From Rhodocollybia butyracea (taxonomy: Eukaryota; Basidiomycota; Agaricomycetes; Agaricales; Omphalotaceae), in NCBI GenBank assembly GCA_015501585.1, contig JADNRY010000176.1, positions 1 to 64,000 on the forward strand: a stretch of DNA of 64,000 nucleotides. The letters run 5' to 3'. The notes under the pieces were generated by a model that searched no databases, was not told where the DNA came from, and saw only the letters and a program-made list of their open reading frames with translations. Positions 24,434-35,958 of this stretch are shown piece by piece. A program made the translations under genes and the position numbers. How positions within the stretch are numbered: the stretch's first letter is position 1; the number at the start of each line of letters is the position of its first letter.

Positions 24434-24435
24434 AA

Positions 24436-24777
24436 TTATGAGATATTCCAAGTGGGCGTTTTTCCTGATGAAAAAGAACAGTAAGTTTCAAGTCTAACAC
24501 ATGATTGGAAAATGGCCTGCCAGGTGCCTCCACCATCAAAGCTAATGTCGGAGCAAGTAAGACCAACAAGTCCAGTCACATTCCCAACTGGGATACCAAC
24601 GATCCCAAGGAGCATGAGAGTAAAGGGATCTGCGACAGCTTGCGAGGCAGTTTGGACGCTGCTGCAGCACTGAACCGGACCAGTGTAGCAGCTGCTAGCG
24701 GGCTCATCACGAGGAGCGGGCGAGGCGAGTGCAAGAGTAGCAAGAGCGGCGGAAACGAAAGTAAGTTTGAGCTGCAT
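24436..24777 (-). pseudogene. Class I hydrophobin, 3' half lost
   Basis: The 113-codon frame starts with a good signal peptide (MQLKLTFVSAALATLALASP). Mature part: Cys30, Cys37-Cys38 and Cys75 in the spacing of class I hydrophobins, with the hydrophobic loop (FTLMLLGIVGIPVGNVTGLV) between. Hydrophobins are small secreted proteins that assemble on hyphal and spore surfaces through eight ordered cysteines. After GLTCSDISFDGGGT, where Cys5 is expected, there is Trp86, and the Cys5-x5-Cys6-Cys7...Cys8 half is absent: the frame runs into unrelated AT-rich sequence (QSCVRLETYCSF) and stops. So this is a truncated copy, unless a remote exon restores the end, for which I see no sequence in the next 300 bases. 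Confidence 0.75.
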
Positions 24778-26353
24778 GATGATGTAGTTGAACGACGACT
24801 GTTAATCGTTCGAGTAAAGAACTCCCCCCAACTTAGGCTAACCTTTATACCTATTGGTTTTCCACAAAGCCTGCCTAAAGATACCACTCTCACCCAGATG
24901 CACACAGCCCACCCATCTTACTTCTCAATAAGAAGATTTGGTATTGAGCCGGAGCCTATCTGAAGAATGGAATGTTGGGTCCTCGAAGTCACCCAAAAGA
25001 ACAAGGAATGGAATTGAACAGATCCTTTTCAAGGTAAGATCATTTGGTGTTCCTGAATTCCGGAACGTAGGCTTTGTTCAAGGTAGAAGAAACCGGAAGA
25101 TCAGACGAATCCAAATTCAGTCAACAGTTCATGGAATGCGAGGACATTAGGCAGCATAAAATTCTACATGTGGTACATCTAGTGATACGAGACGTCCTTT
25201 GAAGATCTCACAAACGAAGTAGGATGTATAGAAATTGGCTCAGCGCCTTTCTATTACCGTTGGGGATGACATAGGAGGTGTGATTTTTGATGTATATCCT
25301 GCACTTGGGAGCGGAATGAGAAAATCTCCAGTGACATAGTGTGCAGGGAACCGCCCCCCCATGATGCATGAGTATCAGACAAGACTGCACATCTTCCTTG
25401 ATTTTAGATAGTTTTGATATTGCCGAAATGGCTGTTGAGACGTCGAGCTTGAGACCTTGAGGAGCTAGTCATGAAAAGAAGGTTAATCATTTACTTTTGT
25501 TGCGACGGCCTTCTGTACAGCGTGATGCCTGTAAATGGATAGGTCAGCAGAGACGGATAGCAAGAAATCAGGACGTTATGACAGCCAAAAGCCGTGGGAT
25601 TCTTGTAGAGAACGGGCAGCTTCGCCAGCCTCCATCTACCGATTTTTTGATACTTTGGCCGGAAAAGCTTGCATTGACGGTACTTAAATGAGGCCGTAAT
25701 CACATCCTTTTCGGTGTTCTCAGCTGCATTGCCATCAAGTTGGCATTTTCCTTCGCCACGCTTGTGCAGGTCGCAGAATCCTGTAAAATATTAATGTTCC
25801 TCTATCGGGGCTTTGGTGTTACTCGAATGATTGGTGTTACTCGAATGAGAGCCAATGCCAATACCAAAAAGTTGACGTTGAGGTAATTCGTATCCAAGTT
25901 GATGTAAATTCTTGAAAGTCATGCAGCGCGAATCTACGTTACTATCGAGGTCAGTATCTATATTATGAGACGAGCAAGCGCACCTATGGATCAATTATAA
26001 CCAGAGGGCATCTCGTTGGCTCCTCGCTTAAACGCAAGGTGTGTTGCGGTTGCCAACAATGGCCCTCATTTGAGTTATCAGGAACAGTTTTACTTGGTGA
26101 GGAGCAACAGACGGCAGTCTCAGTTGCAACAAAATACTTCTTCAAATTGCGGGCTTACTGAGAAGAACCGAGTATATGGGCACCAAGGTACCGAACCTTT
26201 ACACCTGTCACTTACCGGTCCGTACCGTTATGTACATATAAGGGAGGGTAAGACCGCAAAGATGAGAAGGATTATAAGGAGGGATTATAGAGAACATCGG
26301 GCGAACGAGGCAAAAAAAAACAGCAAATGACAATTGATTCCGGGATATAAGGA
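24778..26353. other. Intergenic region
   Basis: No gene recognised; only short frames on both strands. It includes the likely 5' flank of the hydrophobin. Confidence 0.4.
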
Positions 26354-26922
26354 TCAAGATATAGAAGTATGGCGGCACAGAACCAGAGAGGTCATGTCTT
26401 TCACGGTCTCCGACGCTGTCTTGAACCCATCCTCCTTCAGCGAGAAATGCTCCCACCCAGACGCCACAGACTCCCCACTATCCTGTCTCCGTTCCTTGTC
26501 TATACCGGCAGTCCCTTCAATGTACGGCTCGTGTAGATCAGCTTGATTTTGGGACCCGGAGTCGTCGAGATGATATCCGTTGCTATGATCATCGATTTTC
26601 GAGATAGGTGAAGGGATGTCGCAGGATGCAGAGGTGGAGAGTGTGTGCCAGTCAGAAGAGAGGACAACACAGGAGGGAGTTCGAATCACCGTATCCCCTT
26701 ATTGAGTTTGATCGTTGGCGAAAACTTTTCAAGAATGCGACAAAAGTAACTCGGCAGCGGCGGGGAACCCCCAAGCACCAAGGGCAAGTCCAGTTGACAC
26801 CAGCTACCCCCTATCTCAGTCCCCATACCATATCCTTTCCTCTTCTCGGCGGTACCATACACAAGCCCATGGGTGTCACTATCCAAACTGCCGTAGCTCC
26901 CTCTGCTTTTCAAGGTATTCAA
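26354..26922 (-). CDS. Possible small uncharacterised gene
   Basis: Two adjacent minus-strand frames look protein-like: 26922-26686 (SRGSYGSLDSDTHGLVYG, then KGYGMGTEIGGSW) and 26689-26354 (SPISKIDDHSNGYHLDDSG, then ESVASGWEHFSLKEDGF). The second has the acidic, Ser-rich composition of a cytoplasmic tail. Neither matches a family I know, the first lacks a clear ATG, and no intron joining them could be proved. It may be chance. Confidence 0.22.
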
Positions 26923-29715
26923 ATGCGTTAGACGGCATCGTAACTCGCTTGAATAGCTAGCTTAGCGACACACGATGACGATGCTTCTGACCAACGACAG
27001 CCACAGTTTGCAAGGTGGGGGTGGCGACAAAGCAAATTAAGGGTCTGCGGAAGTAGTGGCATTGAAACTCGTTAGGTCGGACGGAGCGACAGAAGGTGAA
27101 CTATCCTATTCCGGGACGAACGGAGGGCATCGTGAGGACCAAGTGAAGGAATAACGACCTGGACCGAGATTTTTCAACAACATTCGAGAAAAGCAATTTG
27201 TACCCGATGAAGAACCTCCTTGGTTCCAAAGGGAAGCCGGTTTGGGTGGTAAAACCGAAGGAACGATGAGTTCTTGTATGAATCATACGGGAAGTCAACG
27301 TGAAAGACGTTCCTAGAAGACAAGAGTGCCCGCAACCATAAATTGGCAAATGGTGATGAGCGCTGGCACCATTCGTCCCAGCGCAGCACTTCGGGCCAAG
27401 CGCCAAGATTTCAGAGAAAACGAAGAAGCCGTGGACGGAGAACTGACAGACTGACAGTCGATGGATGATGTCGTTGAGCGCACAGGATAAATGTGTCGAT
27501 TTCCGGGTAGAAAATTGCGCTGGAGGGATCGAATGGAGAGGTTGTTTTAGACCTGGATCCAGTTAACCGAAATTGAGCGTTGAGCGTAGAGTTAGTTCTG
27601 CGAGCTCGATGAGTAAAGAGAACAACCAAAAGTATCCTTTTACTCACCGAGTAGCGCTAACTTGTGACGACGTCGGACCATAAGCCGTTGTCCAACCTTG
27701 ATTGTTCCTTTTCCTAGTCGTCCGTCTCGTCCTAGGGTGGGTGCTCGAGTGTTCAACCAGCAGTGGATCTAGCTTTTATCCTGGAAAGATACGCGATTCA
27801 TGATCTGGGAAAGTGCAATATCCATCGTTTCAAGACAGAGATTCGCGGTTAAATCTTCGACGAGATCAATGAGCCCAAATTTCCAGTTGAAGATCTGTCT
27901 ACTCTTCCATCAGCGCCGCGAAAAGAGACAAATACATATACCGTACTGTGGTTCTCCAGGGCGGTTGCATTATCCTGAAAGTTCCTCATCTAAAAGACTT
28001 GAACGTTCAGAGAAAAGCGGCCTGCAAGCAATAACCCAAAGTCTGGAGGGATATAAGCGGAAGTAGGTTCATTGACTAAAGAAATGCAATAAGCGGCTGG
28101 AACAAGAAAAAGTAGCCTTCACACGTACAACTGACAGGGAAACTGCGCAACGGACAACTTTTGAGAGAGCCGTTTACCGGAGTCTGACTGAACGACGAGA
28201 TACTCGGATGCAGTATGGTGCAGTAGCAACGTGTCAAAGCTTCAGCATGTCGATCCCAAACTGAGAGCAGACTCGAGTCGCTCGAGCTGGTTCTGGTTGA
28301 AAACAAAACTACCGGTCCGCGGTGATTCCGGTGATTCCGAGATTAAGATCACCTGCCGCGCTGCGGCTTTATTTTGAGCTTGAGCAACGACCATATTGAG
28401 TTTTCTCCCTGCCTTTATAACTCTTCATGCCTCTTGGGCACGCCACCAATGCGATACGCAAATTCCTCTATCACTTGCCACAGAGTTGTTCTTCCTAATG
28501 CAGCAAGAGTAGTCGAAAAATTGACTACGACAGGTGAAAGCAAGTGAACTGGGTAGACCTCATGCAAACAAGCTATCGCTCATCTCAAGGGGGGACTCTA
28601 CTTTCCAGGGCATGTCGAATATATCATTTGATACAAGATCAAGGAAGGAATTCGACCAGCTTCGATCATTTCACCATCTGATCTCTGGTACAATCGGTAT
28701 GTTCCTCCAGACACTATCAACAACCGTTGATCGTTGACATGCTGATAGGATGGCCTCCGACTTTGAGGCACAAGTGACTTACTACGCCAGGCACTCGAGC
28801 AGCGACATAAACATAAGTACTTATTGACTTAATCTTCCATCGGGGTGGCGTTTGAGTCCTGAAACCTGTGCAACCTAATGAAGAACTCCCAACTAATTAG
28901 ACGATTTCTAGGCGATTTTTTTTCGAGCCTTCTCCCGAGAGTATGCGAAAATATTGACCAAATGGTTTCGCATCATCATTGGAGTAAGTTCAGAACTGTC
29001 CAACATGCGGGCCCATAATGAAAGAGAGTGGTGACTTCGGTAACTACGAAAAAGAGAGTTCCGGAAAACAAGCGTATACCGAGGGCCTTACAACATCATT
29101 GTCTTCATTGAGTATAGCCGGTAAAGCTTTGTCCAAACTGAGCCTGATTGCTTTTGATGACTTAGTTTAGCATCGCTGATAAAACCTCACTCAAACACTC
29201 CCGGGATCTGTGGTGCAAGAACGCTGGTAAACTGTGGATATCATATCACGGCTGCCTTTGCCTATGGGCCGCGCACGCCGGTACAAAGAAGAGTGTGTTT
29301 GAGTCAATGTCCACTTGCTCTCGAATGTTCGCCATCATTGTTCGCCAAGATCAAGAAGGACTAGCCACGTCAAAGGAGTATGGGGAAGAGTAGTGGTTAT
29401 ATGGAAAGTCTCTATGAGCAACAAAGAATTAATCACTCGCCGGCACGAATCAGGGATCAACGTAGGTCTTGGCGGAGATGTTTTCGTCGTCCGGTATCTG
29501 TAAACCTGTTGCATTCTGACTATAGCCGTGGGTGTGGCTCCCTCGAGCGGCGAATACCAATCCAAGTACAGTTTCACATCATTCATGTGGATGTATATTT
29601 TGTATAACGACGGCAATGACGCATAGAGAGAAGAGGGCGAGATAGCGATAACTGTTTCATTTAAACTTGAGCAGAATCTTTTTCTACCGATATCAATCAG
29701 GACTCCCTTTGCGTA
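26923..29715. other. Long region without recognised genes
   Basis: 2.8 kb with only short, composition-neutral frames on both strands. No repeat ends, tRNA-like folds or family motifs were found. Confidence 0.4.
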
Positions 29716-31317
29716 ATGGCCCTCACCGCAACAGAGGTCGACAATGTTCGCCAAAGCTTGGCGGACTCGACTAACTTCTTTGTTTTCCCTCTCATTGCGG
29801 AAACGGTTCTCTGGGGTAAAGCTTCATAGATCCGCCTTCATACTTTGTTGTTGTGGCTGACCTTTAGATATAGGCATCTTTACTGTCCTCATATGCACAT
29901 CGACCACTCTCCTCGTGTATGAACCTTCCTGTTTCTCAGTTTCATCCATACCAACGTGCAAATTGTCAACAGTTCTCGTGGTCTCCACGCGCGATCAAAG
30001 CAAGTCATGCTTGTCCTCACGCTGCTCATGTATGTGCTCTCGACCTTGGATTGGGCTATCGATGTCCGCCGGGTATGGACGGACCTGAAGATCTCCATTC
30101 CGGCTGAGCTTTTATCCCCTGCCCGCGATGAATCAAGGCTCAATAGTACCAACGTGCTGCTGCGCATTATTCAGTCGATAACTAATAACATCTGCGTGGG
30201 TTCCATTCCCTCGTTTAATTCTGTAGGCCGGATTTTATAATGTTGTATAATAGGTTATTATCAGTGACCTCGTGGTTTGCTGGAGAGTCTGTGTTGTCTA
30301 CGGATGGGATAGGCGTGTCCTCATGACGGCTATTGCGCTTATGCTTGCTCTTTTCAGTGAGTGCGACTAAGCTCGTCTTCTTTATTCACTGTAGTTGATG
30401 CCAGTCCATTCTACTTCGAAGGCACTGTTTTCGTGTGCAACCTCACACAGATTGGTGTTGGATTCCCAAGTGTAGTGCATCTGCATTCCTTAGCTCCTTC
30501 GCAGGTGTGTGGTTTTGTTTTCTCCCCCGAAAATGCCACTTCTCAAAGCTTCACTCGCAGTTTCCAATTGATATCATTGCGCTCACTTTTTCCTCCTTGG
30601 TCAATGTCTGGGCTACAGGCATGGTTGCTTTACGAGCATGGTACATCTCTATCATATGAATCATCGCTACTAGGAGATCCCGACGGGAAATCCGGTTCCA
30701 ATTGGCAAATGGCAGTCGTAAGTCATTTGCAGAGAACATTTTGACGTTGTTCATGGAGAGTGGTATCGTCTATACGGTCCTTTGGGTACGTGTATTTCGT
30801 GTTGGACAGATTTTATTCTGACCCCTTGTCTGGCTTTTAGATATTAAAAAGCGTCGTACTCATCGTCGTGCATACATCTTATACCAACTATGCTGTCATG
30901 GTAATGAACCAAGCAATTGTAGGTCCCTTTCCCATTCTCCCTTCCACTCTCTCGCGCCTGAGATCAAATGCACCTCATGCTCATTTATCCTTATTCTAAT
31001 CGACCGTGCTTTTTCAGGGAATGTACCCGACCATCATCCTGCTGCTCGTTGCTCTCCAGAAATCACATCTTGACCACCAATTCTCATATGCTGCCTATGA
31101 CTCCAAGTATGCTGTCCCAGAAAACCCCTTGCCCTTTGCTGCTGCACCAAATCCATCACAAGAATGGCACGTGGACAGCCGTAGAACAGGCACCACACAT
31201 ACAACTATGGACATTGTATATGAGCCTAGTAGCTCCTCAGGCTCGTCTGAATTGGCACTTGACAAAGAAACAAATGGAGTTGCAGTACAGGAGGTGCATT
31301 TCAAAGAAGAGGTTTAA
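29716..31317 (+). pseudogene. Basidiomycete-type seven-transmembrane protein with one in-frame TGA
   Basis: Eight exons fit in phase: 29716-29815, 29874-29916, 29973-30195, 30254-30356, 30395-30471, 30561-30785, 30841-30918 and 31018-31317, 382 codons in all. The product begins MALTATEVDNVRQSL and has hydrophobic segments including FFVFPLIAETVLWGIFTV, VMLVLTLLMYVLSTLDWA, the block ISDLVVCWRVCVVYGWDRR, LVNVWATGMVALRAWYI, SGIVYTVLWILKSVVLIVV and GMYPTIILLLVALQ, ending in a polar Ser-rich tail. The layout and the D-x-x-x-CWR and GMYPT blocks are as in the large basidiomycete family of GPCR-like seven-TM proteins of unknown ligand. A TGA at 30657-30659 (codon 215, after AWYISII) interrupts the loop after the fifth segment while the frame stays open on both sides. 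No intron can remove it. A CGA-to-TGA change would explain it. Confidence 0.68.
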
Positions 31318-31873
31318 GTGAATCCGTAGGACTGGCATAGCTGATCATCATGCCAACGAGTCATTCATTTTAACTATATTTATATGTCCAACTGCTATCC
31401 AGTGCTCATGTCATCCTGGCCTCTCTTTTTCACTCTTGAACAGTAACTTCAGGTAATGCATACTTAGTTGCATTGTAGGCACCAGTCCTGACTTGAAAGT
31501 TGAGATCATTGAGGCATTAATGTTGGAAATAGGGGTGTCTGCAGTTGGTCTGCAGGATTGTGGTGAGCAGAAAATTATTATAGAATTGTTATCTACTTAT
31601 GCTACAGGGGTCATACTTGTAAGCTCAAGCTTGGATGCTCTCCAATGTAAGATAACATTTGAGGTAAAGAAGGATTAAACTCAAGGTCAACTCAAGAGGA
31701 TGACATTTGCTAAAGTCATGTTGCAAAAGTTGTGCAGAAGTCAGACTTGTTGATCTGTTTAGCGTTGGCAATCCCTTTGAAAACAATTTGATGCAACAGA
31801 CCATAAAGGATGGCGGAAGAACTTGAATTGTCAGCACGTCAATCCAGTTTTGACACAGAAGATATAAGTGAAA
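31318..31873. other. Intergenic region
   Basis: Separates the 3' ends of the seven-TM gene and the split membrane-protein gene. Nothing recognised. Confidence 0.4.
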
Positions 31874-32425
31874 CTAGGTTTCCGTATATTGTGGGGGTAC
31901 TTCAACAGTGATGTCCCCTGGATGTAAAAGACGTATTCCACTGTCTGTAGTATATAGCCTGATATTCCGCACTATATGCCCGTGAGAGTCTCGCGCATCA
32001 AGTAGGGTCTTCCGTGGTGGGAAGAGTCGTTTAGCAAACCTCCCCAGCCTGTAAGTATACGACAAAACTGCGGTCTCAGCTCCATTTCCAATCTCAATGG
32101 GCATGGGAGGGTAAGGAGTGACTATACTGGCAGTGCAAGGACGCTTCCACCGTCCGCGAATCAGAATTATGGCTAAAAAACAGCGTGATGAGCCCAGATA
32201 GCCCTCCCAGTACACCTCCAACTACGGGCTTAATATCACTACTTCTGTTAGTTGTAGACAACTTTGCAGTATTTGTTTGGACAACAAAATAGCTGAGAGT
32301 AAGATACTGGGGGAAACTGGAAATATTGAAGTCTGCAGCAATTTCCAGAGAATGCGATGTTTCAGATAAACCCGAAACTGTGAATTGAGGCCAATTGTAG
32401 TGATCTGTAAAATTTCGGTGGGTGA
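31874..32425 (-). pseudogene. Single-pass membrane protein, C-terminal part (severed)
   Basis: Continues the gene at 39409-40323. It reads HYNWPQFTVSGLSETSH, then YLTLSYFVVQTNTAKL, then VVGGVLGGLSGLI, a glycine-rich membrane segment, then, after a frame change or small intron near 32190, a basic cytoplasmic part that ends GDITVEVPPQYTET at 31874. This is the usual plan of a basidiomycete family with an all-beta outer domain (TLSYFVVQ box), one membrane helix and a short tail. The 7-kb insert at 32426-39408 separates it from its N-terminal half. Confidence 0.55.
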
Positions 32426-32482
32426 CAAAGGTACTTGTCGGAGTTTAAATTCTCGTACTTGGCCTTACAAAAGGTACTTTAA

Positions 32483-32855
32483 TTGCGTTTTAAAGATTTA
32501 TTTACAAGAATCTAATCATCAAGGTAAGTGATGAAAATTCATACATCATCCCCCATACACTCACCGATGGTCAGTGTACGCCCTGCGCGACTCAGACCCC
32601 GTTCTCCTTTCCATCGGTTCGAGCACCGGGTCCCGTACCCTGCGGCTCCAGCCATCTTTTTGTCTCATTCCATTTGTCTCATTTTATTTACTCCTATTTA
32701 GTAAAGACCTGAGAGCCACGGTAGCGCTACAAGTTTTCCCTTGTCTAACTTGTCCGTGTTCGCTCTCAGGTATGTTCATAGCTCTGGTATAAGTTTTCTC
32801 GTGTTTAACTTGTCCATGTGCTCTCTTAGCTGTTTGGTTCATATAAAATTCGCTA
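32483..32855 (+). repeat. Ngaro split direct repeat A1
   Basis: 373-bp repeat at the 5' end of the element; copy A2 lies at 37102-37474. Contains two similar halves around CTTGTCTAACTTGTCCGTG and CGTGTTTAACTTGTCCATG. Confidence 0.92.
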
Positions 32856-32891
32856 TATCTTTTTATAAAAAACATCATTTCATTCAACTCT

Positions 32892-34136
32892 ATGTCTGAT
32901 GGAACCAACACCTCAAAACCCGCTTCTGGGGATGTCCCCGTTGCAGGTGACACTCGAACAGCGACTGGCTCAAACACCATCCATACTGCATCAGGATCAA
33001 CCTCTTCACTTGGGAATGTCGAATCTTCCACCTTACCCCTCTCTCCTGAGGTCTCACGACAATGTGTTGAGTTCACCAAACGTTTCGAAGATGGCGATAT
33101 CACCAAGTTTGATGCCTTTTTCAACATTCAAAGAGCTCTCATCCCAGAAAAACTTGACCAAAACGCCCTTGCTCAGACACTCTCATTCTACTTCAGCCTC
33201 CTCGATGTCATGGAGGCACAGAGACAGAAGGCTGCTGAAATCGGGCAATCTCACAATGAGGGTGAAACCCAATTTACTTCACAGAATCGGAAACGGCCCC
33301 TCAGAGATGAAGAATCTGTCGGGTCTGACTCCGAATCAGAATCCGATGATGCAGAATCTGCCCCTCGTCGCAAGGTTGACGTCAGTACCTTTGCCTGGAC
33401 ATCCCGTTCCAATGTCCCCCAACTATCTCCAGTCCTGGAGAAAACCCGACTTGCACTCGAGAATTTTTCCCGAGATCCTAGGACCGTACGATCATCAATC
33501 ATCGCTCAACCTGACTGTCCCGCCTTTAGTTTCGAGGATTGGGATGACCTCATCAGAGGAAAACCAGCCAAATTTGATCACATCTTTTCAAGCATCCACG
33601 CAACTTCCCTCGATGACAAGCAAAGTCAAAAGGTCGGCGATATCGAGTTCAGGTTTGGGAGTCACATCCCCAAACGAATCATATCAACTCACGGCGAATG
33701 GTCCATCACCTTTGATAAATATGCAAGAGCTGTCGAGTACGTGCTCCCCCACCGTGGTGATGAACTCCGATCCTACAGAGACTACATTTCCCAACTCTTC
33801 GCTTCTCTCCCCACGGGAAACCATGGTCGAGTTCTCAACTACGACAAGGCCGTTAGACTCCGCGTCTCACAAAGACGCTGTCACTTACTCTCCGACCATG
33901 GTGCCTTCACAGACCTATCTCTCCTCTGGCTCCAAGCTCCATCGTGGACTAGCAAACCCCTATCGAGCAAAGCTGGGAGTACGAAACAGTCCAACAACCG
34001 TCGAAGAGACCCATGTAGACGGTTCAATGACAAAAAGTGCCCAAATACAGCCGAAACTTGCAATTACAAACATGTATGCTCAAACTGCAAAAGTAACTCC
34101 CATGGCCGAGCAGACTGCACAGCAAGAACTAACTGA
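32892..34136 (+). CDS. Ngaro ORF1, Gag-like protein with C-terminal zinc fingers
   Basis: 414-aa protein starting MSDGTNTSKPASG. The first half is acidic and Ser/Thr-rich, with DEESVGSDSESESDDAESA around residues 135-155. The C-terminal end has two Cys/His clusters, CRRFNDKKCPNTAETCNYKH (CCCH-like, about 374-393) and CSNCKSNSHGRADC (CCHC-like), typical of ORF1 of basidiomycete DIRS-order elements, which bind the element RNA. It overlaps the RT frame by about 65 nt, so the RT is probably made by internal start or frameshift. Another frame is open across the whole region but its composition is not protein-like. Confidence 0.8.
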   Translation: MSDGTNTSKPASGDVPVAGDTRTATGSNTIHTASGSTSSLGNVESSTLPLSPEVSRQCVEFTKRFEDGDITKFDAFFNIQRALIPEKLDQNALAQTLSFYFSLLDVMEAQRQKAAEIGQSHNEGETQFTSQNRKRPLRDEESVGSDSESESDDAESAPRRKVDVSTFAWTSRSNVPQLSPVLEKTRLALENFSRDPRTVRSSIIAQPDCPAFSFEDWDDLIRGKPAKFDHIFSSIHATSLDDKQSQKVGDIEFRFGSHIPKRIISTHGEWSITFDKYARAVEYVLPHRGDELRSYRDYISQLFASLPTGNHGRVLNYDKAVRLRVSQRRCHLLSDHGAFTDLSLLWLQAPSWTSKPLSSKAGSTKQSNNRRRDPCRRFNDKKCPNTAETCNYKHVCSNCKSNSHGRADCTARTN

Positions 34137-35958
34137 ACGATGGACTCGTCCCCGCTATGCTCGTGATTTTATCTGGGATAGCTCGGACGATGCAACCGAA
34201 AGACTCACCCTCGCCAAAGCTTCTGAACTTATGCCTGCTCTCCCGGGAGTACCTAATAACGAAATATTAAATGATGTTGCAATTCATACTATCAAAAGCA
34301 ATCCTCACCTTTTTCGCATCACCACGCCAATTAAGGTTGAAGCCTTTGAAGCATTCCTCCAGTCCCATCCAAACAAACTTTTCGTAAATTCAGTCATCCA
34401 TGGTTTACGGTATGGTTTTTGGCCTTGGGCTGATACAACCAATCCTGAAGTACCACTCACTTTGGACCGGTCTTACCCTCTCAAAGACAAGGATCATCTC
34501 GCTTTTTCTTGCTCACAACGAGACCTCGAAATCCAAGCTCATCGCTTCTCACAGGGATTCCCAGAGCTCCTACCAGGGATGCAATCTATCCCAGTAGTTG
34601 TCGTTCCGAAACCCCATTCCACCAAGCTCAGACTCACAGTGCACCACAGCGCCGGACCATTTTCGCCTAACTCTTTCATTGACCGAAAGTATGTATCTGT
34701 AAAATTGGATAACCTCCATGATCTAGGTGATGCACTACTCCGCGTACGCCGTGTCCATGGGCGTGAAAAACGCCTCGTCGTCTTCAAGTCTGATGTCTCC
34801 CAAGCATACCGACGTCTACCAATGGAACCACGATGGCAAATGTGCCAAATAGTCCGAATTGAAAATCTATTCCATACAGATAACTGCAACAACTTCGGTA
34901 ATCGAGGTGCTGGTGGCATTTGGGGGAATTTTTTCTGCCTTGTTCTGTGGATAGCAGTCTACATCCTCCTACTCCAAGACCTATTTGGTTACGTCGATGA
35001 TGCTTTCAGCTGGGAATTCGAAGAAAATCAAGAATACTACCCACCTTACAACAAATTCTTGCCCACAAAACAGACCCGCCTCCTTCTTCTCTGGGACGAA
35101 CTCGGAATTCCCCACGATGAACCAAAACAACTCTGGGGACCGTGCCTCATGATCATTGGATTCGAAGTAGACCCAAACAAAATGACCATCACAATGACCT
35201 CTGACTCCCAATCCGCCCTCATAGCTGCCTTGCGCGAATTTGCAGTTCCAGGAAAACGATGGGAACTCCGAGAATTTCAACGAATAGGTGGCTGGGTAAA
35301 CTGGTCTTTGAACGTTTACCCGTTGCTACGTCCGGGCCTTTCCTCTCTATATGAGAAAATGTCGGGTAAAGATAAGCCATCCCAGAAGATATGGATCAAT
35401 TCTCGTGTCTGCCATGAAATCCTCTGGCTCACCAACCATATCGAGAAGTCTAATGGCATACGCATCCTGGAATCTGAAGAATGGGGTCCAGACGAAGCAG
35501 ATCTTGTGTTCTACACAGACGCTTGCATGTCCGGCATGGGATTCTGGTTGAACTCGGGTTCTGTTACACTAGGTTATCAGTGCAAAATCGAGGAAACATC
35601 AGAGAAACCAATATTTTTCTTCGAGGCACTCACTGTTCTCTCTGCTTTTCACTATGCGACTACTTTCTCTAACCCTCCTCCAAGTCGAGTCTTCATTCTC
35701 ACGGATAACACCAACACCGTGGACATTTTCAACTCCTTAAAGGCTAAAGCTGAGTATAATCGTTTACTCATCACTGCCGTTGACCTCGGGTTAAATGCAA
35801 ACTGTAATCTACGTGTCGGACACATTCCCGGTGTCAAAAATTCTATCGCCGACGCGTTATCTCGATTTGACAATGCCAAGGCATATGAATTATGCCCCGA
35901 CTTGATAATCTCCCCTTTTACACCCCCTCAGTTAATGATGGGGGCAGAACAAAAATGA
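34072..35958 (+). CDS. Ngaro reverse transcriptase-RNase H
   Basis: From the in-frame ATG at 34072 the product has 628 residues. RT motifs: VVVPKPHSTKLRLTVHH, then KSDVSQAYRRLPM (motif A Asp), and GYVDDAF (motif C YVDD, nt 34987-35004). RNase H motifs follow: VFYTDACMSGMGFW (first Asp), FFFEALTVLSA (Glu), RVFILTDNTNTVD (Asp) and GHIPGVKNSIADALSR (final Asp). These are complete, so the enzyme should be active. The true start is uncertain because the same frame stays open upstream over ORF1. The end overlaps the recombinase ORF by 67 nt. Confidence 0.88.
   Translation: MYAQTAKVTPMAEQTAQQELTERWTRPRYARDFIWDSSDDATERLTLAKASELMPALPGVPNNEILNDVAIHTIKSNPHLFRITTPIKVEAFEAFLQSHPNKLFVNSVIHGLRYGFWPWADTTNPEVPLTLDRSYPLKDKDHLAFSCSQRDLEIQAHRFSQGFPELLPGMQSIPVVVVPKPHSTKLRLTVHHSAGPFSPNSFIDRKYVSVKLDNLHDLGDALLRVRRVHGREKRLVVFKSDVSQAYRRLPMEPRWQMCQIVRIENLFHTDNCNNFGNRGAGGIWGNFFCLVLWIAVYILLLQDLFGYVDDAFSWEFEENQEYYPPYNKFLPTKQTRLLLLWDELGIPHDEPKQLWGPCLMIIGFEVDPNKMTITMTSDSQSALIAALREFAVPGKRWELREFQRIGGWVNWSLNVYPLLRPGLSSLYEKMSGKDKPSQKIWINSRVCHEILWLTNHIEKSNGIRILESEEWGPDEADLVFYTDACMSGMGFWLNSGSVTLGYQCKIEETSEKPIFFFEALTVLSAFHYATTFSNPPPSRVFILTDNTNTVDIFNSLKAKAEYNRLLITAVDLGLNANCNLRVGHIPGVKNSIADALSRFDNAKAYELCPDLIISPFTPPQLMMGAEQK

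Noticed and set aside
24505..24963. 152-codon plus-strand frame
   Set aside because: Antisense to the hydrophobin, which has a signal peptide and ordered cysteines.
29335..29754. Minus-strand frame beginning MANIVDLCCGEGHYAKG, resembling a methyltransferase motif I
   Set aside because: Overlaps antisense the first exon of the seven-TM gene, and nothing after the DLCCGEG phrase fits a methyltransferase.
32617..32650. GGTTCGAGC resembling a tRNA B box
   Set aside because: Part of Ngaro repeat A, occurs twice at repeat spacing, and no cloverleaf can be drawn around it.
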